Shown here: piece by piece, positions 35,101 to 46,789 of the stretch
Layout of the letters: every line of letters starts with the position of its first letter
Numbering within the stretch: the stretch's first letter is position 1
From: Fasciola hepatica
Lineage: Eukaryota; Platyhelminthes; Trematoda; Plagiorchiida; Fasciolidae
Assembly (NCBI GenBank): GCA_948099385.1
Contig: CANUEZ040000020.1
Span: 6,046,501 to 6,110,500 of the forward strand
Reading direction: 5' to 3'
DNA length: 64,000 bases
The notes under the pieces: generated by a model
What the model was told of the DNA's origin: nothing
What the model saw: only the letters and a program-made list of their open reading frames with translations
Databases searched by the model: none
Position numbers and translations under genes: made by a program

Positions 35101-36640
35101 CCTTCCCTACATTCTTTTTTAGATTTTCGGCCTCAATGAGGCAGGGTTTTGTCGTCAGATGCGTCGACATTCTGTCCGAAGCAATGGGTTGTAAGTCAAG
35201 GTTGTGGTGATTGTATCTGACGTCAACATACTTGCTGGTGTGCATAGGGGGTATAGGGTAGTCGAAGCTTGGAGCCGGCAGGTGGATAAGCATAAGCAGG
35301 GACTCCAGTGGGCTGTCACCCCAGTCAGTCTAGAACGTAAAACTCAAAAGCTCGTCTAGCGAACAACGGCGCCGTGGTGCTTCCCCTCTCGCGAGGTCAG
35401 GTCTGAGCTGATGGGAGACACTGATAAATGAACTTTGCCTTTTTCATTCACAACCCGATGTCAGTGGTAATTGGAGATCAAACCGATCCCACAAGGTGTT
35501 TTTGTTTTCCACATTTTTTATTGATTTTTGTTTGCTAACAGAATAGGGTCGAGCCAATATGGAGAATTTCCATTTCCCCCCCAAGCCCGACAGTAACTTA
35601 AAGCTTTTTGGTCTCGATCAGAATCAGTACGTTTTCCCGCTTCCAGACGACACTACGGTATGGGTGCCGCTGAATTCAGGGGTTTTGCTAGAATGAGCTG
35701 GAAAATTGCCGAGTGGGACGGAGCACACAAGCAGAGTAAGACAATGAGTGTTGTTTTGCACAAGCCAGCATATGCGTATCTGTCTCGAACAAACCCGACA
35801 TGCCTAAAACTATAAGGGACCATTCCAGGTGAGATGGTGTGAATAAGGTGAACTGTATTGACTGGAGGTAGTGTAATGTATTAGAGTGAGTGTAGTGGTT
35901 GCTGGTGGGTGGTGGATTCGGAGATGAGACGGGAGAACGGGTCAAAAAGTAGTTATTGGAAAGAGGATATTTGGGTTAAGAGATTGTGGAACAGGACAAT
36001 TTGGGAAAGCACAAAAGGCAGGATATAAAACCCAGGTGGGTGGTTGTAACCAAATGAAAGGGGAAAGTAGTAAAACGGTCAGGCTCAGTGGTCGGCAGAA
36101 CTTGGTGTCCTAGGATCCAAACCTATATATTTATTTGACTCTGGAGCAAGACAGCAAAGGCTTAAATCCTGGGGCTAGCCGGCAGTAAGAAAACATGAAC
36201 GTTGTCTAGAATTAGGAGAACAGGCATGCAATGAACCGGTTATGGTTACAAAAGGCAACAAACTAAAGCTACTGTTATGTAGATGATGAGCGGTAAAATG
36301 CAATAGAAAGTAGTCGACCTGGTGTTTTTCATCGGGAAAGTAATGGAAGTTCTGGGATATTGTGCTGTAATCCTACCAATTACACCTGTTTTCTAAGGCA
36401 CGCCCTTCAGTTACAATCTGGCCTTTAAGAAGGATCACATCAGGAAAAGTCAAAAAGTGATCCAGCTGACCTCTAGACTGAGAGATACACACTCTCGCGG
36501 GTGTTCAGCGAGTGTTCATTCCTTAACTTGGAGTATTTGTAAGGAGGAAGTTGGATCGCAAAGCTAATTTTGGTCTAGGAATAGAGATTTGCAGTGAGTA
36601 ATATGGCAGGGCGTAAGTCGCGGCGGGGGTGAGACAAATG
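32134..36640. other. Unassigned interval (about 4.5 kb)
   Basis: No gene recognised. Much of the plus strand is purine-rich, especially 34.0-36.3 kb. Frames such as 34272-34505, 34725-35006 and 35688-35945 show no known domain. A degenerate tandem duplication of about 366 bp lies at 34571-35300 and is listed separately. Old unrecognised repeats are the likeliest content. Confidence 0.5.
34571..35300 (+). repeat. Degenerate ~366-bp tandem duplication
   Basis: Blocks recur at a near-constant distance. 'ggtatttac.ggc.caatgctat' occurs at 34571 and 34939 (368 apart). A stretch from 'tcgaca' through 'gatagctgac' near 34799-34860 resembles 35163-35220 (about 365 apart). Identity is only about 65-70% by eye with gaps between the matched blocks, so this is an old duplication if real. 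Confidence 0.45.
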
Positions 36641-36649
36641 GTTTCAGTA

Positions 36650-37530
36650 CACTAGCAGGCCATACGGTGGTTTAGCTTAAACAGGGAGCAAAAGTTAGGC
36701 TTTACGAGACGGAGACATGGAGTGTCAAGGCTGAGTAAGATGCGTTGACCCCGTACCACTAACAATGGAAAAACCTTAATAACTGTTTGCTGAATTGGCG
36801 CTGCGCGGACTCCAGGAAATTGCGTCAGATCTCTCTTTGTTGGTGAAGACAACGGGATTACGGCCAGTAGGTGTGCATCTTGAATTCGTTTAACTGGAAA
36901 GTTCTGCCGATGAGGCCAATGGTTCTTCCCTTCTATGCAATCTGAGGGGGGGGGGAATACTGTGAAAACTCAAAGCTGCAAGAGCAATGAGTACCGACGC
37001 TTCAAATTAACTGGCTGTACAAAAGGGGAGGGTTGTGGATAAGCAGGGTTCCGGAGGACACGTGACATCTGAAGGCTATGTAGTGGCCCTTAGAATGTGC
37101 GAGTTTCATGCTGCAAAAAATACACCAGTTACCAAGTCGCTTTAGATCACTGGGAATTTCATCCGACCTGGTGTTCAGGCTCTAACGAGGACATTCGTAG
37201 ACAATCTGGCTGTCGTTAGTGAAAAAATAAAACACCGCGGTGCAGGATGGGAAATATACCATTTATGCAAATGAGAAAAAGTCAAAGGACCGAGTACACT
37301 GCCTTGTGTAACTCCATCGGTAACTGGATCAGTCTGTAAAAAACGCCCATCAGTGAAAACCATTTGTGAGCCGTTTGATAGGTAAGATATTAGCCACAAT
37401 AAAAAAGGACAGGAGAAGCCGTGAGCTCTGCGTTTGTTTTGTAACCCATAGTGCCGGACACGGTCAAAAGTCTGGGTCTTATCAAGGCGTATATTTACCG
37501 AGGGTTCTTTGGTATACGCGGCCGCCATTA
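36650..37530 (-). pseudogene. L2/CR1-like LINE reverse transcriptase fragment (minus)
   Basis: The minus-strand frame at 37175-37528 reads LDKTQTFDRVRHYGLQNK (first palm motif, its catalytic aspartate in the DKTQTFD box). It continues with LLWLISYLSNGSQMV and DGVTQGSVLGPLTFS, classic palm motifs of LINE RTs. The YADD box that should follow is degraded (CFIFSLTTARLS, with no aspartate pair). A later frame at 36652-36852 (PLLVVRGQRILLSL) fits the thumb region less securely. The endonuclease and fingers are missing or unrecognisable. Confidence 0.8.
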
Positions 37531-38203
37531 CGAGGTTAAAATCTTTTTACCGGCAAGCGGAGCACGAACGTGACTTCAGGGATAAGTGCTGCCCGTTATG
37601 GATGGTACTATGAAGAGATGAGCGGTCGGACATCCACTGGTTTATGCTTTGCTGATGTTTGGTTCACGAATATACACAAGCAGGCCTAGTCACCTTCAGG
37701 TCGCCACAACTAATCCCCCTGAAAGGGAAACTTTGAAGTGATCATCCGATTTAACTGAGGACGTACTATGCCCTGGTCTCCCTCAAACTTTGGGTTAAAT
37801 AAAAAACCAATCTCCCAGGGAACCATGTTGCGGTGTCAAAACCCGCTCGCATGGCTGACAGGGCTAATTTAAATGAGCTCTGGCCCTGCAGTCACCAACC
37901 AGACTCTCACCTAAAAGTGGTAGAATATAGGCATATTCTGTACAAAATACTCCAATAAAAATTCCCCATGGTTTCTCAAATCAAATATGACCGTTTATGC
38001 AGCTAAAAAGTCGAAGTAAACAACTGAGTAGACAGTTAATGAATAGAAGCAAAATGGAGGGAACGTAAAGTGATCATTCAGTGCGACACAAAACGTTTTA
38101 AGGCGTAAAAAGCACTGTCCTATAAAAAATGGTTTTACAAGATGTCATAGGGCGAATACGGGGTTAGGCGTGGTCAAAAAATGAATACTGTCCATGAGAT
38201 GCC

Positions 38204-38815
38204 TTAGCCAGTTTGCGGGCGGCCAGGTCGCTTTGTCTGCCGCAACTCAAATTCTCTGAATTGCGCTGCTTGGGGCTTGGTGTTGGCATCTGTGACGGGC
38301 GATAGAACTATTGAAGCGCATTGGCTGAACAGTGTCTGCTCTCCTGGATCTTCGACAAGGAGCTCAAACATGAGACCGTCGATGGATAGAGTTTTACTTT
38401 TACCGTTTTGGTCAATGAGTTGAGCCTGGTAGCTTCGCCCGACTACTCGCCGCAGAGAAAAGATTCTAACGCTATTCACCCGTATGGAGACGTGGGCACA
38501 AGCGGCCAGTTCCGAAGGGAAGTGGATCGACTGAGACCGCGGTCGCCGCGAATGCATTTGCAAACTGCTCAGCAGACACAGCCTCCGACCAAGCGGAAAA
38601 GTAGACCGTGGCAAGTGGGTAGTTGAAAAATTTACAGGGGCTGGAAGATCCAGCCACATCCATAAGAGTAGGGAAAACCGCGAGGAAACAGCTGGTATGT
38701 GGCCTAATGGAGCCATCGTATATCTACCCTCCTGCAACCTTTGGCACTGAACCCATGAGCGAGCCTGATTAAGGATACTATCGTGCACAAAAGAGCCAAA
38801 CACACTCATCTGCAA
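38204..38815 (-). pseudogene. Ty3/Gypsy integrase remnant
   Basis: A 203-residue minus-strand frame begins with ARSWVQCQRLQEGRYTMAPL and HIPAVSSRF, the end of the zinc domain and the approach to the core. Another frame (38472-38663) supplies the core start, MDVAGSSSPCKFFNY and AWSEAV. The first frame then resumes with FPSELAACAHVSIRV and the C-terminal block QLIDQNGKSKTLSIDGL. The distance between core start and C-terminus is too short, so the part holding the second aspartate and the glutamate appears deleted. One frame change plus one internal deletion disable it. Confidence 0.82.
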
Positions 38816-39559
38816 ATAGTTTGGTGGTAGTCAAGGTCCCAGTTTGTGCCAAATCATGCAAAGTATTAGATTACGCAGTCTCAGGACAGAAGTATGATAG
38901 AGTGAAGTTGCGCTATGTAATCAGGCACGAGAAAATGTCCATTGGTGACTGCGAAGTCCTCAGTGATGCGACCCGATTAGGGTCTGTGAAATCCAATTCC
39001 GAAAGCTGGGCTTAAGCCAATGCTTTGGGGTATATGACCCGCGACCGCCCAGAAATTATCTGCTCCGGGAAGAGCATCAGCCACAACGTTATGGATGTCC
39101 TAAAAGAGGGGCATATCATTTGAATGCTGCGCAACGAAGTCTGAATGACACAAATCCTGTGTTGAGCGTTTATCGGTCAGGTTGCAAAAATCATACGATA
39201 ATGGTGTATGACAGTAAAGATGATGAAGCGAGTGCCTTCTAAGACATGTCGGAAGTGCCTGGCCTTGTTGTAAAAAGCGGTCATTTACCGAATTGAGGCA
39301 GAAAAACTGGTTTCAGTAAGCAGAAGGCGACGAGAGAGCAATACTACTGGTTTTCACTGTGACATAGACAATGCCGGAGCTTGCAGCTTATCGTCTTGTA
39401 AGGGGATTTGGTGTCAGTGCTTAATTGAGCTTTGGTGTCGAAAAGAAACCAGCAACGTAGAGAAAGCCAGTGCGCCTTTGGATTGCATTGAAGACAGTTT
39501 CGGCACACCTTGTTTTTTTCTGTGGGATAGTCGTCAGCACATCAAAGTGGGTCCGTTAG

Positions 39560-40560
39560 ACGCTAAGTCGAGGAAACGCAGTTTAATATGCGAAGCTGAC
39601 AATAATTTGCGGTCCAGCTCCAAAGACAAAAGGAGACTGGCAAAATAGGTAAGAAAAGGTCACGGACGGAATTTGCCTTTTCTTCCAAGGGCCAAATTCC
39701 ACCATCTTTATTCAGACGACCCGAAAACTGGCATGAATTTTGACCAAAAACACCTTTTCCTTCATTGAAGATCATACATCGTGCGGCCAAAAACCGAAAC
39801 AGATCGTGACAATGTCGTCTTTGCGTATTTGTGGATTTTGCTGATCACGGAAAGGCGTCCGTGTGGGGAAGACAAAATGTAGATATGTGGCCCTGATCAG
39901 TAAACGTCTGCAAGGTTTGCGCAGCTTTGCGCAGACCAAATGGCATTCTCGGGAACGGGGGGACCAAAAGGTGTTGCTAGCTCTGTCCTAGGCACATCCT
40001 TATCTGCACTGGGAATCTGGTGATAGGCACGTACCTGACTTGTTTTTGGAGATACACCAGCACCTGTGATACTGGCCGTGATACCCCGCATATGTAGGAT
40101 GGGCGGCCTATCTGAAACAGTAGCTTTGCTGAGGGCTCCCAAGTTTCTACATGGTCTTCATTCCCGTAAATTTGGAATCATTTAGGGTGGTGAGGCCCAA
40201 GGACCACTTGAAGGAAGGATGATGCCTGATTCAAGTACAACTCAAAACCCGGTTGGCATGTTTTGTGTTTTCCGGAAGCAAGCCCGCATACCCTGGAAAA
40301 TTGGGGGACCTGGTGTGATAAAGTGATGATCTGCTGGGTTTGTTACTGCGCATAGTATGGAAGGTGGGAGCAGCAAAATTCGGTAAGCGTCCGGTAGGCT
40401 ACCGAACAAGCGTGAACCAGCCGTCCTGAGGAGAACACGACAGATCGGGTCAGAATGAACCAAAACCTTAAAAGCAAATAGAATAATGTTATTAATAATA
40501 TTGATTTGTTTTGAGGACACCCGAGGCATGCCCGTTTGCATGATTATATGGTACAAGTGA
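39560..40560 (-). pseudogene. Ty3/Gypsy reverse transcriptase remnant
   Basis: Near 40.30-40.35 kb the minus strand reads TNPADHHFITPGPPIF, the usual block before Gypsy RT. Then come GIILPSSSGPWASPP and QVRAYHQIPSADKDVPRTEL with TPFGPPVPENAIW (about 40.05-39.93 kb), which covers fingers and palm. At 39563-39790 another frame has GRLNKDGGIWPLEEKANSV, the connection after the catalytic YVDD box. The box itself falls in the poorly readable stretch between them. Stops occur at several points. Confidence 0.82.
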
Positions 40561-40719
40561 GGTCACAAAACGGATTCCTGTATATTAAGTTGGGTATACG
40601 TGGCACAAATTACTGTGAAGGGTTGAGTGATTGCATGACGGAAGCCCGGCAAAACTGAATGTGAAGGCCAGATGGACAAATCGCTCAGTGGTGAGTGAAG
40701 TGGGTTTCGCAGTCAGTAA

Positions 40720-41050
40720 AAGTAGCCATGATCGACAATACCTTGTGGCGAGACTAAACTGAGGGGTGATAGAGTCGTAAGAAATGGAGATCTCCGCGAT
40801 TAAGAAAACCCAACGGAGAATGCGACGAAGACCAAAATCTAAGGTCCTCGAAATTGATCCATATGTCGGCGTAGAAGTACCACTAGCAGCATGTAACTAA
40901 GGGAAGGAGCACTCACAGAAGTTTTGATCTGAAGGTTGAAGCGCTCTGACTTCGCCATCTGGGACCACTAAATAACTGATCTCCGGGTGATGATCGATAA
41001 AGCGGAATAGGTGGATACCCTGGCCAGTAGCCCCGCTGCAGCTGCGCGCC
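40720..41050 (-). pseudogene. Ty3/Gypsy protease remnant
   Basis: The minus strand gives GTSTPTYGSISRTLDFGL and RRILRWVFLIAEISIS, matching the flap and second half of Gypsy aspartic proteases (the 'G..F.IADV...ILG.DFL' region). Upstream, a short EISYLVVPDGEV stretch lies where the catalytic DTGAEVS should be. The DTG itself is not readable, so the active site is lost or shifted. Confidence 0.6.
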
Positions 41051-41164
41051 GGCATTCTCGCATCCTAGATTGGCTAGTGTCATTGAGCGAGGTGTGATAC
41101 AGCAAAGAGTCTTGGGATGACACCTTTAAGGACATCACAAAGAGAAGCTGTTGACAGTTGAAGG

Positions 41165-41181
41165 CCGCGCGCGGCGCGCGG
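41165..41181. repeat. 17-bp CG-alternating palindrome
   Basis: Positions 41165-41181 are made only of C and G, and the sequence is its own reverse complement around one central base. Such alternating purine-pyrimidine CG DNA can adopt Z-form. It lies in the old Gypsy element between gag and protease, and stands out against AT-richer surroundings. Confidence 0.9.
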
Positions 41182-41283
41182 ACCGAAAGCCTCGCTGTTT
41201 GATGTCCGACAGATTTCCCACGCTTGAATCTTCCGTGTCACTCCAGTTGAACGAACTTCAGCAAAACTGAACTTCTCCCACAG

Positions 41284-41545
41284 TCCAAAGGTCTATCTTC
41301 CAGATCCCCGGCAGTTCGAGACGCAAGATGCAGTCAAGACTCGTGTCCTTCACCCTTTCGCATTGTCCAGCGGTCTATCTTCCAGTTCGCCGGCAATACC
41401 AGATGCAAGATACTGTCAAGATTTGTATTTTGAACCCTTTCCGTTTTACCACTTCCCCACTATCTAGTGAACTATCTTACAGCTCACTGGTGACATTCAG
41501 ATGACAAGATAATCACAAGATCCAGGAACATTTGGGCTGTAGCCT
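41284..41545 (-). repeat. Three degenerate ~85-95-bp tandem repeats in the gag region
   Basis: 'ggtctatcttccag', 'ggtctatcttccag' and 'gaactatcttacag' recur at about 41292, 41373 and 41470. Each is followed by a '.ccggc/ctggtgac' block and a 'gacgcaagatgcagtcaagac'-like block. The units resemble each other over most of their length. They lie in the C-terminal gag part of the minus-strand Gypsy relic. Confidence 0.7.
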
Positions 41546-41560
41546 CGTACCCGTGTATTA

Positions 41561-41585
41561 CTTCAAGACTTCAAGACTTCAAGAC
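41561..41585. repeat. 8-bp tandem repeat (cttcaaga x3)
   Basis: Three copies of an 8-base unit occur back to back. This is a minor microsatellite in the Gypsy gag remnant. Confidence 0.9.
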
Positions 41586-41599
41586 GACTTCTGAGCCGG

Positions 41600-42010
41600 A
41601 ATCTTTCAGTGGATTTTGCTGGGAGACCTGCTTTGGCGAAGATGGCTGTTACATGATGCCAGAGTTGGCATTCAACAGAAGACACTCTGGATTCCTCGGC
41701 CATTTTGACAAGATCGTTCACAATGGCTGCTGAAGAGGCAGTGATAGACCCTTTTTGTGGGGAAGTCTCTAGAATGAGTCTCAGCTCGCAGGTCTACCAA
41801 ATGTTTTTGGTCACCTCAGTAAGTTTTCTGGAAGTTCTCTGAGGTCACGCAGAAAAACTTTCGAATATTGCTGGGAAGAAGTTGGGACCATTCTTCTTTC
41901 AGAAGGCTGTTATGGGTCTTATTTCTTCCCAAAGGGCCTTGAGTGGGCCGAGGCAACTGTGGGGTTGTTCGCGCTCGAAGTCGGATGTCTACGGACAGAC
42001 GGAGAGTTCG
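41600..42010 (-). pseudogene. Ty3/Gypsy gag remnant
   Basis: On the minus strand a frame reads LRLILETSPQKGSITASS and NDLVKMAEESRVSSV. It fits the end of the gag capsid region of flatworm-type Gypsy elements, where a 'P..(V/I)R.IL' helix precedes a 'L...AD.I.E' helix. The upstream part (to about 42.0 kb) is too damaged to read. Confidence 0.5.
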
Positions 42011-44550
42011 CTATTTTTGGCCACTCCCATTTGAATAATGACCGCCGCATCCATGCATACGTAATAACTGGAATCTTCTAATTTCATAGCATGCTTTACT
42101 TAGACGACGATGTTCGGAGGAAGATTAGTGACCGCGGTGAAATCAGCTCCAGTCCGTAGTGAACATGCGCACGACAAATGTTGGTTCCAGCTGCGCAAAA
42201 CAAAACCCTAGGGTGATTACCCCTGAATGATGCAAACGAGACGGTGAATGCATTTACTTCGGTGTCGAGAAAACATCAGGTCGCTGTACCGCTATTTGCA
42301 AAATAAAAAGGAAAGATCCCAAAGAAAAAACAAAACCAATGCTACTAAGTTATAGAGAAATTAGAAAAAACGCTGAAATCCCTCAAACCCAATTTGATAA
42401 TATGGTATGCCGATAATCTACGATCAGCCAAAAATTTGGAAAGCTGCACTTCCGCGATCTTGATTACGGATATTAGACAAAACTAAAGAATGACTTAGGG
42501 GAAAGAAACATAATCAGATCTTAAAATTCAGCGAAATGGGCGAATAGAAGTTTTTAAAAATAATACATCGCAATTCCTGTCACCAAAGAGGGATTTCCGG
42601 TTAGGTGTTAGGCACACAAATGGCCACTACCACTTGCTTCGATTGCAGTCCGAGACGACCACCTAATAAAATCTTCGTGTGGAAATATGCCTCCATGTCC
42701 CCAAATTTTTATTGATTTTTCACCGGCCTTAATTTGAAGTTCGCCAATGCCACTCACCTATTTCCACGAAGCGCAAAATGTACTACTCCTTTCCTGCGCC
42801 ACTTTATTAGTGCATAATCAGAAATCTTCTTCCCCAAGTGAGTAGATAACGCATGTCTTAAAACCCATCGACATTCTTGGCGTATCCATCATTACTCGTT
42901 TTCCCGAGGTTTGTCGCCAAACTATTCACCAGCATCTTCCGCAAACATATTCGTTCTACATGACAAAGCTCATCATTTTTATCGCTTTTATTGGCTTGTT
43001 CAAATACTGACACATTCGTTGTTGCGATCACCTTCCCTACCACTATCTTGAAACGATATCTCACCGAGAGATGCTTATATCCAGAGTGGTTCATCGGTCA
43101 GTGATTTGGCAAATGTCTGCTTCTTCTATCAGTTCCCCCGTTTTCTCATATAGGGCCGTTGCATTCCAGCATTTCGATCTCGCAAAAGATAATGTACTCC
43201 CCATATCTGCACACTACAAAGGCACTTGTCCCACAACGTTCTGCTTTGTTGTGATCACGTGGACCGCCGTTTAAAACGAAAGCCACTGGATAGTCACTCG
43301 CCTGTCATTTACTTTGTCATCTCTAGTGCAAGCCATTTTCTTCTGATATTGCCACAGCTATGCATCCTACATTGATCCATCACCCAGCTCCGAATTTCAT
43401 TGTAAAGCATCATCAAGCAAACAATTCTTCCACAGTTTACCTGTTTCTCGCTGATCACTTCTCCCATCATCACCGCGGCTATCTCTCTCCAGGTGTGTTG
43501 CTGATTTGGCATAAAACTGGCCCAGCCAATATCCGGTCAACAAACTTTATAAACGTGTTCATCAACCAATTTATCTTGCTCTATTTCTGTTACTGCACTC
43601 CTGTTCATCGTGTAAACTTCAATCCGAATTTCTCTCATGAGTTGCAAATCGACGTCGTCTGTTTGCACCCCTCTCATAGGGTTCTTTTTTCGCAGACAAA
43701 TAAAATATCCACGGGTCGTGTTTGACTCTCCAGTCACTGCACTTTTTCCTTAGATTTGTGTACATTTTTAACATTTGTGACCAGCATTTCTTAAGCCCGG
43801 TCGACTCAATCACCTGAGCTTGAGGTTAATTTTGTCGGGCACTACCAAATTGTGTCAAGCCGAAACTTTCCCTTTCACTAAGTTGAGTGTATTGATTTGT
43901 ATAACATTCACAAGCAATCGGGTCTCGATTCCGCTTTTACCGTTTGATCATGCAGCATTGCAGTTGGATCTATGGCTTGGCCATTGAAATCCATCAAGAT
44001 ATAAAACGGAACGATACTACTACCATTGGTTTCCTTACAAATGTTCTGAAAATTGATGAAAGCTATAGGAAAAACTGCGAGTTGCTTCCGTGACAATCTC
44101 ATTTGGTAAATACGGGTTTCACCTGTCTTAAGCTGTGTCTATCTGCAGGGGAACGTACGAAGTCAAAACTCCTGAGACTGATAAGCAAATTTAAAATGTA
44201 TATGAGTATTCGCTCGACGTGTAGAAGCTAGCTGGGGACTGGTAAGAAGAGTCCGCTGGGCGGTAGTATCACCGTGGTGGAGTAGTCGGGCACGAAAAGC
44301 AGACTGCAGAAAGTAGGCGACGCTGGAGGAGGTTCACGGTTGGCAGAGGGCACAGCAGCCTCATCCAGCACTAGGGTGCTAGAAGACGGGCCACCAGCTT
44401 TGAAAGTGAGTGTGGGAGGGACTATGGAGAGACACCGGTCGGGAAGGCAAAAACAAACCCAAAGACACGCCACACTTGCGGGCAGTTGAAGTGCAGCCTG
44501 CGGAGTGAAGCAGGGGTAGCCTCAGATGAACAGGTGGGCACCTCGACCTT
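42011..44550. other. Unassigned, pyrimidine-rich plus strand
   Basis: No gene identified. Minus-strand frames at 42858-43094, 43309-43512, 43537-43737 and 44228-44597 are locally protein-like (for example NEIRSWVMDQCRMHSCGNIRR) but match nothing that I know and are separated by stops and frame changes. The composition resembles the family D copies at 25.7-26.5 and 46.8-47.7 kb. I could not align them. Confidence 0.45.
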
Positions 44551-46130
44551 AGATCAAAAGTGCACCACCTGTGTAGATTCTTCCAAAAGGTATACAACGT
44601 TGACCAAGGGTTAACACGTCCAGAGGTTTGTTCTCCGAGAACGGCTGCAATAGAAGACTACTCGATGGAGGACGATATGGTCATACGCAGCATCCGGCAG
44701 CTGGTAAAGAAAAGGGCAGTGGTCCCAGATGGTACCATGGAGCAGCCCTGACACTTCCCACACCAGCCGTGGTAGGACCACCGACGAAATCACCCAATAC
44801 ATCGCATAAAAATGGGGTCCCACCTTAGGAGTCGGCAACTTTACCTCTTACTCCCATGCACAATGAGGTTGGTAGGAGAAGTTATGGAAACATCCTTCCC
44901 GTGGACCTAACTTCCGTTGTTCGTGCCTTTCGGCCATGGTCGAGAAGTATACCATTAATATTATTACCATTACTATTATTAGTAATAAACGCTCGTATGT
45001 GTTCAAACCCCTGTGCTGCTTGTAGGAAGTGACCTGGAGAATAGATGATGGGGAGCGAGTTGAGGTCTTTTACCTGGACTTTCAGAGAGCTTTCAACTCA
45101 GTTAACCACCGTCTCCTTATGTGAAAGCTACGATGGTTTAGGTTGTCGGACCAGGTGATGACATGGATTAGGAGATGTCTTCTTTGCAGGGCCTTTCAAA
45201 TGAGAACAGAAAGGGAGTGTCTCCGGCAGGACGCTCTTACAGTGGAGCACCCCATGGGCTGGTCTTCGGACTCCTGCTATCCCTCCTGTATGTAAATGAC
45301 TCACAATACGGTTTTAAAAACTCTTGTTTCAAATATGCAGACAGTGTGAATATAGCGTGAATAGCCAACCACGAATCAGTTCTGAGGGACCTGGGCAGAG
45401 CCCAAGAATGGACTGCAAAATGGGGCATGCCTCTGGACAAGCACGTGTACGTGCATCTGGTCGATAAGGGGCTACCTCAAGGACCAAATTTACTGTGGGC
45501 GGAGGGCGTGATAGTAAGAGTACAAGTGTAAGGGGTGGTGCAATAAATAAAGGTCATGGTTAAGGCTAATTTTAAACTAAAATCCTGTCTGAGAAAGCGG
45601 CGAAAACCGCTTCTAGAGTGCCGTGTCAGCTCCGTCACACTGTCAGCTCTAGGAGACCATCGGTGCTCGTTCCACTGCATTGGACTCCGGTACGGCCTCT
45701 CTTGCAGTACGGTGTACAGGCCTGGAGTCTACTGCTTCAAACAGGCAAACAGTACAGAAAATACAGAGGCGATCCACCTGATTCCTCCCCGTGTTATTAG
45801 AAAAAACTTATGAAGGAGGCTAGGAGTACTCAAACTCGTTCTCCATGGGAAGGAGAAGGAACCGAGGAAAACTCCCAGCACCATAAAAGATCCTCACGAG
45901 CAGGATCAAACTTGGGGCTCTCATGCATGTCCTCCTGCCGCCAGGAGTAAGCCAGAACCTGAGGCGTCAAGCTTTCAAGCCGAAGAGGGGCAGGTCAATG
46001 GCAAGATTTCAGGCCCGGTTTCTCAAGCATAGTTAGCGATTGCAATAAACTCCTAGAGGAAGTGGTCGGGGCAGCCGCAGACGCTGATTTCAAGTGTCTG
46101 CTAGTCAGGGCATTGACCCGAGGGCTGCAT
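44550..46130 (+). pseudogene. LINE reverse transcriptase, plus strand, with internal ATT-rich run
   Basis: The frame at 44560-44751 includes MVIRSIRQLVKKRAVVPDG, the block before the RT fingers. Near 44.88-44.95 kb ILPVDLTSVVRAF matches the 'YRPVSLTSVV.K..E' motif. After an ATT-rich run (44951-44995), 45070-45120 gives EVFYLDFQRAFNSVNHRLL, the first palm motif. The frame at 45175-45360 contains GLVFGLLLSLLYVNDSQYG and FKYADSVNIA, so the YADD box reads YADS, with its second aspartate lost. AQEWTAKWGMPLDKH follows, then thumb sequence to about 45.82 kb and a degraded C-terminus to 46.13 kb. Frames shift repeatedly. Confidence 0.88.
44951..44995 (+). repeat. ATT-rich microsatellite inside LINE RT
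   Basis: A run of att/act trinucleotides ('attaatattattaccatta...') falls between two consecutive RT motifs, where coding sequence would be expected. It may be an expansion or the tail of a separate insertion. Confidence 0.8.
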
Positions 46131-46789
46131 GATGGGCTACAGTGACAGATCACATGGCACTCCAAGGATTGGTTATAATTCGTTAGATCTTGTGTATGCT
46201 AGGTTTCCATTCTGTCAATCTTTTGGACTTCTGTCCCCAAGCTGCCCTTTGATTTCTACCTACTTGCCTATTAGTTCTTCCCTGTCTGCAGCCATTTCTC
46301 TCCACATACTTGGTTTTTCCTTCCCACTCCACCTTGCATCAATAACTTGACTTCCTCTTTTTTCTCCTTAGTCTGATCTACCATCTCTGTTTCTTTTCCC
46401 CTAAACCTGACTGACGGGTCTGCCCACGTCGTAGCCCACTGTCACCAACTGTGAACCATGCGTGAGTGGATACCGGACCTGCAGCTAGAGAAAACTGTCG
46501 TTTCTATTTTCGCAGCATTGAGGGAACCATGGAGCCCGCCCCTGCAAGAAACTGGACTTCTTGGCTATCTGCCGTGCAGTCCTGTAATCATCCCGAACCC
46601 TTGTCGCTCACAAGAACAGGATAATGGCTGCAATGGCAGCAATCAAGTATATTGGGCAGTGGCCTTGCACACATGAACGGATTGTTCTTCACCGTTTACA
46701 CCACAACCGTGGATAAGGAAATAAGGAAGAGAAAAGCACAAGGAAAATCTATTCCCTTAAGCGAACTGCCTATTCCCTATAATCAATTC
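46131..46789. other. Unassigned interval
   Basis: Pyrimidine-rich plus strand from 46.2 to 46.4 kb (long 'ttctccctt'-like runs), then mixed sequence. No gene recognised. It may be the 5' part of the second family D copy. Confidence 0.4.

Larger units (their letters stand above)
38204..42010 (-). mobile_element. Old Ty3/Gypsy retrotransposon (minus strand)
   Basis: Reading right to left, the order is gag-like sequence (42.0-41.6 kb), protease (about 41.0-40.73 kb), RT (about 40.4-39.6 kb), an unread RNase H region (39.5-38.9 kb) and integrase (38.8-38.2 kb). This is the Ty3/Gypsy order with integrase last. All domains contain stops and frame changes. No LTR pair was found. It is clearly a different family from the young Gypsy element at 53.7-58.4 kb, whose protein motifs differ throughout. 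Confidence 0.85.

Noticed and set aside
41561..41585. CRISPR-like or regulatory array at the short tandem repeats
   Set aside because: The unit is only 8 bp with no spacers, so it is an ordinary microsatellite in a retroelement.
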